The notes below the pieces were generated by a model, which was given only the letters and a program-made list of their open reading frames with translations, searched no databases and was not told the DNA's origin. Below, piece after piece: positions 59,978 to 64,000 of a stretch of DNA of 64,000 bases. The position numbers and the translations under genes are program-made. The stretch covers positions 143,471-207,470 of the forward strand of contig JAFUVQ010000054.1 in NCBI GenBank assembly GCA_017477505.1. Direction: 5' to 3'. This DNA is from Eubacterium sp. Lineage in GTDB: Bacteria > Bacillota > Clostridia > Lachnospirales > Lachnospiraceae. Within the stretch, counting starts at the first letter, position 1. Every line of letters starts with the position of its first letter.

Positions 59978-61957
59978 ATGATATGTACGGAATTCGCTCA
60001 CAGTCCTGTATTCCGTATAGGCGGGGACGAATTTGCTGTTGTTCTCATGGGACAGGATTATCAGGACAGAGAGAAACTTCTTGTTCAGCTAAGACGGAAA
60101 GTAGAGGAGAACATCAGTGGCCGTGACGGAACGGTTGTTGCTTCCGGTCTTGCAAAGTATCTGCCGGATAAGGATAAAACTGTTCTGGATGTATTTAACC
60201 GCGCGGATACACGAATGTATGAGAATAAGACTCATCTGAAGGAACTGAAGATGATCAGTGAGACTCACGCTGTTCTGAACAACAATGAGTATATGAAAAT
60301 TCCGGAAGAACGCCGGAATAAGCTGGATTCTTTGTATGAGGCATTTTCAATTGTATCAGAAGGTACATATGTATATCTTTGTGATATGAAATATGATTTT
60401 TCCAGGTGGTCTAAAAATGCAGTTAATACCTATGGACTTCCATCGGAATATATGTATGGGGCCGGTGATATATGGGAAAACCATATCCATCCTGAAGACA
60501 GGGAGGCGTATCACAAAGGAATTGATGCCATTTTCACAGGAAAAGCAGCAGGACATGATATGCAGTACCGTGCCCAGCGGACGAATGGGGAATATGATGT
60601 ATGTACCTGCCGTGGTGTTGTAATAAGGGATCCTTCCGGAAATCTTGATTACTTTGCAGGTACAATCCGTAATCATAGTATTCAAGGGCATATTGACACA
60701 CTTACCGGTCTAAGGAATCAGTATGGATTTTTTGAGGATCTTGAAGGGTGGATACACCGTAATACTGAAATAACAGTAGTACTCCTGGGTATCAGTAAAT
60801 TTTCGGAGATAAATGAGATGTACGGTTATCATTTCGGTAATCGTGTTCTTCAGGCATTTTCAAGGAAAATATATGAAACTGTCGGTAATACCGGGCACTG
60901 CTACAGAATAGACGGAACCAAATTTGCTGTTATAAGTAATACGATTGGGATATCAGATGTTAAGGAATACTATGAAGCTTTCCGTGCATTTTTCCGTGAG
61001 GGCATCATGGTGGATGATAAAAGAATTATTCTTGATGTTAATTGCGGCAGCCTTGAGGTGGATAATACTGATTTTGATACCCAGACCATATATGCCTGTC
61101 TGAATTATGCATATAGTGAGTCGAAGCTCCGTATGCAGGGAGATCTTGTAGAGTTTCATAATGATCTTAATTCTGACAACAGGTACAAGCTGGAGAAGCT
61201 TCATGCCATTCGTGCGTCCGTCATGCATGGTTACAAGGGCTTTTATCTTTTGTATCAACCGGTTGTTGATGCAAAATCAGAAAAACTGATAGGAGCGGAA
61301 GCACTGCTCAGATGGAAGGATGATGTATATGGAATGGTACCTCCGGATCAGTTCATACCGCTTTTGGAGGTGGATCCGCTGTTTCCTGAACTGGGTGAAT
61401 GGATACTTAAAGAATCAATACTTGCTGCAAAACAGATTTTAGATATTAACCCGGACTTTGTGGTCAGTGTTAATCTTTCATATTCACAGCTGGAAAAGCC
61501 TGATTTTGTGGATATGGTCCTGAGAATACTGAACGAAATGGATTATCCACCTGAACGTCTGTGTCTGGAGGTTACGGAGAGATGCCGTCTGCTGGATATT
61601 GAGCTGCTTAAAAATGTGCTGTCCAGTCTGAAGGCCAGAGGAGTACTTATAGCGCTGGATGACTTTGGTACGGGATTTTCATCTGTAGGTATTGTAAAAG
61701 AGCTGCCATTTGACATTATTAAGATAGACAGGTCGTTTGTTCAGAGAATAGAAGAAGACGATGTTGAAAGAGAATTGATAAAGCATTTTGCAAGTCTTGC
61801 TTCTTTGTTCGGAGCGAAGGTTAGTGTGGAAGGAATCGAGACTGTAGGTATGAGGGATATACTCCAGCAATTCAGAGTTGAGAGCTTCCAGGGATACTAT
61901 TATGCAAAGCCTCTGATGCTTGATAAAATCATTGAATGGAATGGAAAAAAGCCTTGA
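59978..61957 (+). CDS. C-terminal part: GGDEF, PAS, degenerate GGDEF, EAL
   Basis: The downstream part of 659 residues from the first ATG (59978) has GGDEF (about 19-25), a PAS-like domain (about 120-230), a second GGDEF with GTKF instead of GGDEF (about 305), and a full EAL phosphodiesterase domain (EALLRW near 433; DDFGTGFSS near 565). No ribosome binding site precedes 59978, so it is probably not translated on its own. The EAL part keeps its catalytic Glu and Asp residues. Confidence 0.55.
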   Translation: MICTEFAHSPVFRIGGDEFAVVLMGQDYQDREKLLVQLRRKVEENISGRDGTVVASGLAKYLPDKDKTVLDVFNRADTRMYENKTHLKELKMISETHAVLNNNEYMKIPEERRNKLDSLYEAFSIVSEGTYVYLCDMKYDFSRWSKNAVNTYGLPSEYMYGAGDIWENHIHPEDREAYHKGIDAIFTGKAAGHDMQYRAQRTNGEYDVCTCRGVVIRDPSGNLDYFAGTIRNHSIQGHIDTLTGLRNQYGFFEDLEGWIHRNTEITVVLLGISKFSEINEMYGYHFGNRVLQAFSRKIYETVGNTGHCYRIDGTKFAVISNTIGISDVKEYYEAFRAFFREGIMVDDKRIILDVNCGSLEVDNTDFDTQTIYACLNYAYSESKLRMQGDLVEFHNDLNSDNRYKLEKLHAIRASVMHGYKGFYLLYQPVVDAKSEKLIGAEALLRWKDDVYGMVPPDQFIPLLEVDPLFPELGEWILKESILAAKQILDINPDFVVSVNLSYSQLEKPDFVDMVLRILNEMDYPPERLCLEVTERCRLLDIELLKNVLSSLKARGVLIALDDFGTGFSSVGIVKELPFDIIKIDRSFVQRIEEDDVERELIKHFASLASLFGAKVSVEGIETVGMRDILQQFRVESFQGYYYAKPLMLDKIIEWNGKKP

Positions 61958-62025
61958 AATTCTAGTGTTTGAGGTTTATAATCAGAGCATAGATAAACCC
62001 ATCTTTGACACTTAAAAGACATAAA

Positions 62026-62077
62026 AACAGCCGCAAAGCTAGTGTTTACTAGGCTATGCGGCTGTTCAGTTTTTTTC
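62026..62077. terminator. Terminator inside the IS left end
   Basis: AACAGCCGCA (62026-62035) pairs with TGCGGCTGTT (62057-62066), with an inner CTAGT/ACTAG stem, followed by CAG and seven T's. It would stop transcription entering from the EAL gene. Confidence 0.85.
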
Positions 62078-62131
62078 GTGAAATGCGTAACACTTCTAAA
62101 AGGAAGCCTCGCCTTACGGCGAGCCTTTGAT

Positions 62132-63862
62132 TTAAAGGCCCTTGGTCCTCCTTATGATTCCAGCCATGGACTTTGGTGTTGTTAATTCGTAATCAGTTCT
62201 AATCCCTGCATTTTCATGTATAGCATCTGTGAGTTCAGTACGTGTGTAGCAAGGGATATATCCATATTCATCTATTTTTCTCATATCCATGGACCTGAGA
62301 GTGTTTATAATCTCTTCGCAGGTATATTTATCATCCAACTGTTTTTCAAGAATCCTGTAAATCATGAGTGCGATAAAGCATGTAAGAAAATGCGCTTGTA
62401 TACGGTCGTCCCGCTGAAGATATACAGGTCTAGCTTCAAATTCAGATTTCATTATCCTGAAAGATTCTTCTATTTCCCAGCGGTCATGGTTTATTTTTGC
62501 TATGTCAGCCGGGTCGTCATCAAGATTGGTACATACTGCATAAAAACCATCGTACCTAGATTCCTCTTTTATAGCAGCTTCGTTTAAATCATATCTGGCT
62601 TTTTCAGCTATTTCTCCATCAGAGGTATAAGGAGTTTTCTTGATGAAACGTTTTGCGTCAGATTGCGATCGTCTGTCTGAAGATGCCGGACGTTCAAGAT
62701 ATTTCTTTGCACGTTCTATTTGGCGTTCTCTGATGTTTTTTTGGTAATCTCTGTATTTTAATGAGTATGTTACTACAAGAGTCTGGTCAAATGTGATATC
62801 ACGTTCTTCATCATAACCTTCTATATATCTCTGCTTGTAAAAAATCTTATTCCTGTTTTCAGGAGTATCCTCAAGTTTTGATATATCATATTTCTTTTTG
62901 CTTCCTTCAAGTGTCCAGCCTGTGGTAGAAAGACACCATTCCTTTAGTTCTGTTTTCAGTTTTTTTATGGACTGAGTTGTAATGAATGCCCTTTCTCCAA
63001 AGTTGTTGAATCTGCGGTTCGCATCTGATGAGAGTCCAGCGTCGGTACATATGACAAACTTTGATAACTCAAAGTCTTTCATGATCTGCATTTCCAAAGG
63101 TTTTAATGAAAGCTGTTCATTTTGATTCCCTGGATTGATACAGAATGCCAGCGGGATTCCGGACTTGTCCATAAACAGTCCCATCTGAACTATAGGGTTA
63201 GGCCTATGTTCTTTGCTTGGACCATACTGTTTTATACCGGCTTCCTGTTCAATCTCAAAGAAGAAGTTTGTACAGTCATAGAAGAGTACGCCTGTATTTC
63301 TCTTCATAAGTTTCTTTGAACGTTTATATAACTCAGCCTGAATATAATCAGAGTTATCTGAAAGTACAGACAGAGCTCTGTAAATCTGATGGAGGTCAAA
63401 GTCTGGCTGCTCTAAATATTTCTTGGACTGTTCATAACAAGAAAGCTTGGAAGATGGGAAAAGAATCCTTCCATAGATAAGTCGGGAGAGTATAGAGTTA
63501 AGGTCATAAGCAAAAGAATTATCTTTCTTTATCTTGTTGCAAATGGAATTCAGCCCGAGTTTATAGTAGATGTCCTGGAGGAAGAGATATCCGGCATTAA
63601 AAGAGTTCTGTTTATCAACCTGAATGAATGCGTCTGTCTGAAATGGAATCAGTACTTTATGATTGCTTGATTCTTTATCAGCCCTGAGTTTTTCTATATA
63701 TTCATTTGCCCATGTATCAGCATCATCAACATTATACTTAGAACATATTTCAGAAGCCCTTCCCAGATTCTCAATAATCTCAGTGCTTCTTTTACCTCCT
63801 CGGCGGACATCCTGAATTACATGGTATGTCGGATCCTTAGCTTTGCTTTTCATAATGCGCAT
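62132..63862 (-). CDS. IS1634-type DDE transposase
   Basis: A 576-residue transposase of the IS1634/IS4-superfamily kind. DDE features: YDCTN (first Asp, about residue 210), CTDAGL (second Asp, about 275), and WEIEESFRIMKSEF (Glu, about 490) with the YREK-like neighbourhood QRDDRIQAHF. The start at 63862 (MRIMKSK) has GAGGTG upstream; an in-frame start at 63934 adds 24 residues and overlaps the end of the element. The gene is intact, so the element may be active. Confidence 0.85.
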   Translation of the reverse strand: MRIMKSKAKDPTYHVIQDVRRGGKRSTEIIENLGRASEICSKYNVDDADTWANEYIEKLRADKESSNHKVLIPFQTDAFIQVDKQNSFNAGYLFLQDIYYKLGLNSICNKIKKDNSFAYDLNSILSRLIYGRILFPSSKLSCYEQSKKYLEQPDFDLHQIYRALSVLSDNSDYIQAELYKRSKKLMKRNTGVLFYDCTNFFFEIEQEAGIKQYGPSKEHRPNPIVQMGLFMDKSGIPLAFCINPGNQNEQLSLKPLEMQIMKDFELSKFVICTDAGLSSDANRRFNNFGERAFITTQSIKKLKTELKEWCLSTTGWTLEGSKKKYDISKLEDTPENRNKIFYKQRYIEGYDEERDITFDQTLVVTYSLKYRDYQKNIRERQIERAKKYLERPASSDRRSQSDAKRFIKKTPYTSDGEIAEKARYDLNEAAIKEESRYDGFYAVCTNLDDDPADIAKINHDRWEIEESFRIMKSEFEARPVYLQRDDRIQAHFLTCFIALMIYRILEKQLDDKYTCEEIINTLRSMDMRKIDEYGYIPCYTRTELTDAIHENAGIRTDYELTTPKSMAGIIRRTKGL

Positions 63863-64000
63863 ATTCGGCACCTCACAAAATCTTGTATCAGTACCTCTAT
63901 TATAGCACAATATACGAATATACGCAATACACAATCTTGAAAATTGACAAAAAATTAAAGCCTGGCAAGGCTTTGCGGGTTTTGGGGTGTCAAACTCCCG

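Larger units (their letters stand above)
58499..61957 (+). pseudogene. PAS-GGDEF-PAS-GGDEF-EAL c-di-GMP protein broken by an in-frame TAA
   Basis: The whole frame from 58499 to 61957 is open except one TAA at 59915-59917. It lies inside the first GGDEF domain, where CDINEL is followed by KINDTEGH in the same frame; family members have LKxIN here, so TAA replaces a Lys or Gln codon by one base change. The intact protein would be about 1152 residues: three PAS-like repeats, GGDEF (RIGGDEF), a fourth PAS-like part, a degenerate GGDEF (RIDGTKF) and EAL (EALLRW, DDFGTGFSS). It may be a recent nonsense mutation, a sequencing error or a read-through stop. Confidence 0.8.
62003..63995. mobile_element. 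IS1634-like insertion sequence
   Basis: Inverted ends TTTGACAC are at 62004-62011 and, on the opposite strand, 63994-63987. The flanking bases differ (ATC and GAG), so these 8 bp are the minimal visible ends; CCGCAAAGC also repeats inside both ends. The element carries one transposase gene on the minus strand. Target duplication cannot be judged because the right flank is only about five bases long. Confidence 0.7.

Overview
The window looks like a chromosomal segment of a low-to-moderate GC Firmicute, most likely a Lachnospiraceae member of the Butyrivibrio/Pseudobutyrivibrio/Roseburia kind. The basis is strong GGAGG-type ribosome binding sites, a PPi-type phosphofructokinase, a group B-like [FeFe] hydrogenase, a CdaA-CdaR pair, a DnaD/DnaI-type loader operon, DUF4037/DUF4125 proteins and an IS1634-type transposase. 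The genus is an inference; no rRNA or tRNA gene is visible.

Region 1 (1-7123) holds a MoxR/DUF58/DUF4129-like operon ending in hisC, then a pheA-DAHP synthase operon. The latter is preceded by a well-formed transcription attenuator: a consensus promoter, a leader peptide with a YFYFYFYGF run, an antiterminator and a terminator. Region 2 (7202-13403) has an unrecognised 1091-residue protein, a TPR-DUF4037-DUF4125 fusion and a zinc-ribbon protein. Region 3 (13552-18325) is a MacAB/YknXYZ-like ABC exporter with two adaptor subunits. Region 4 (18347-25946) has a YhaO/YhaN-like nuclease pair, a Fur-fold regulator without the usual metal ligands, a lipid kinase and a NitT/TauT-type ABC importer.

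Region 5 (25996-32062) has the hydrogenase, two membrane proteins, the c-di-AMP module cdaA-cdaR and a sirtuin. Region 6 (32146-37188, minus strand) has prs, the DnaI-like/DnaD loader operon and murC. Region 7 (37382-42851) has two convergent zinc-ribbon membrane proteins, ilvE, a lipoprotein, a TagGH/Wzm-Wzt-like exporter and uppP. Region 8 (42884-45586) is rpmG-secE-nusG-rplK-rplA, with a large multi-arm palindromic structure in front and two RNA motifs that look like the ribosomal protein L1 binding site, one before rplK and one before rplA.

Region 9 (45643-51568) has an acyl carrier protein, a BtrH-like protein, a phosphopantetheinyl transferase, a divergent XRE regulator/protein kinase pair, PPi-phosphofructokinase and a hydrolase. 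Region 10 (about 51650-57475) looks like an acquired islet: it is AT-richer, with a 55-residue protein overlapping an acetyltransferase-like gene under a perfect consensus promoter bracketed by an inverted repeat, a divergent XRE repressor, a ribbon-helix-helix protein facing three 10-bp iterons, an SPFH-SHOCT protein, and zinc-ribbon/DUF5067-type membrane proteins. Region 11 (57543-64000) has 1-phosphofructokinase, a large PAS/GGDEF/EAL c-di-GMP gene broken by one in-frame TAA, and a nearly complete IS1634-like element.

The most distinctive material is regulatory: the aromatic attenuator, the paired L1 sites, the palindromic element before rpmG, the operator architecture of the islet, and a family of intergenic hairpin repeats. 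The best candidates for a little-described system are the small-protein/acetyltransferase/XRE unit at 51649-53024 and the ACP/BtrH-like/PPTase unit at 45720-47788.
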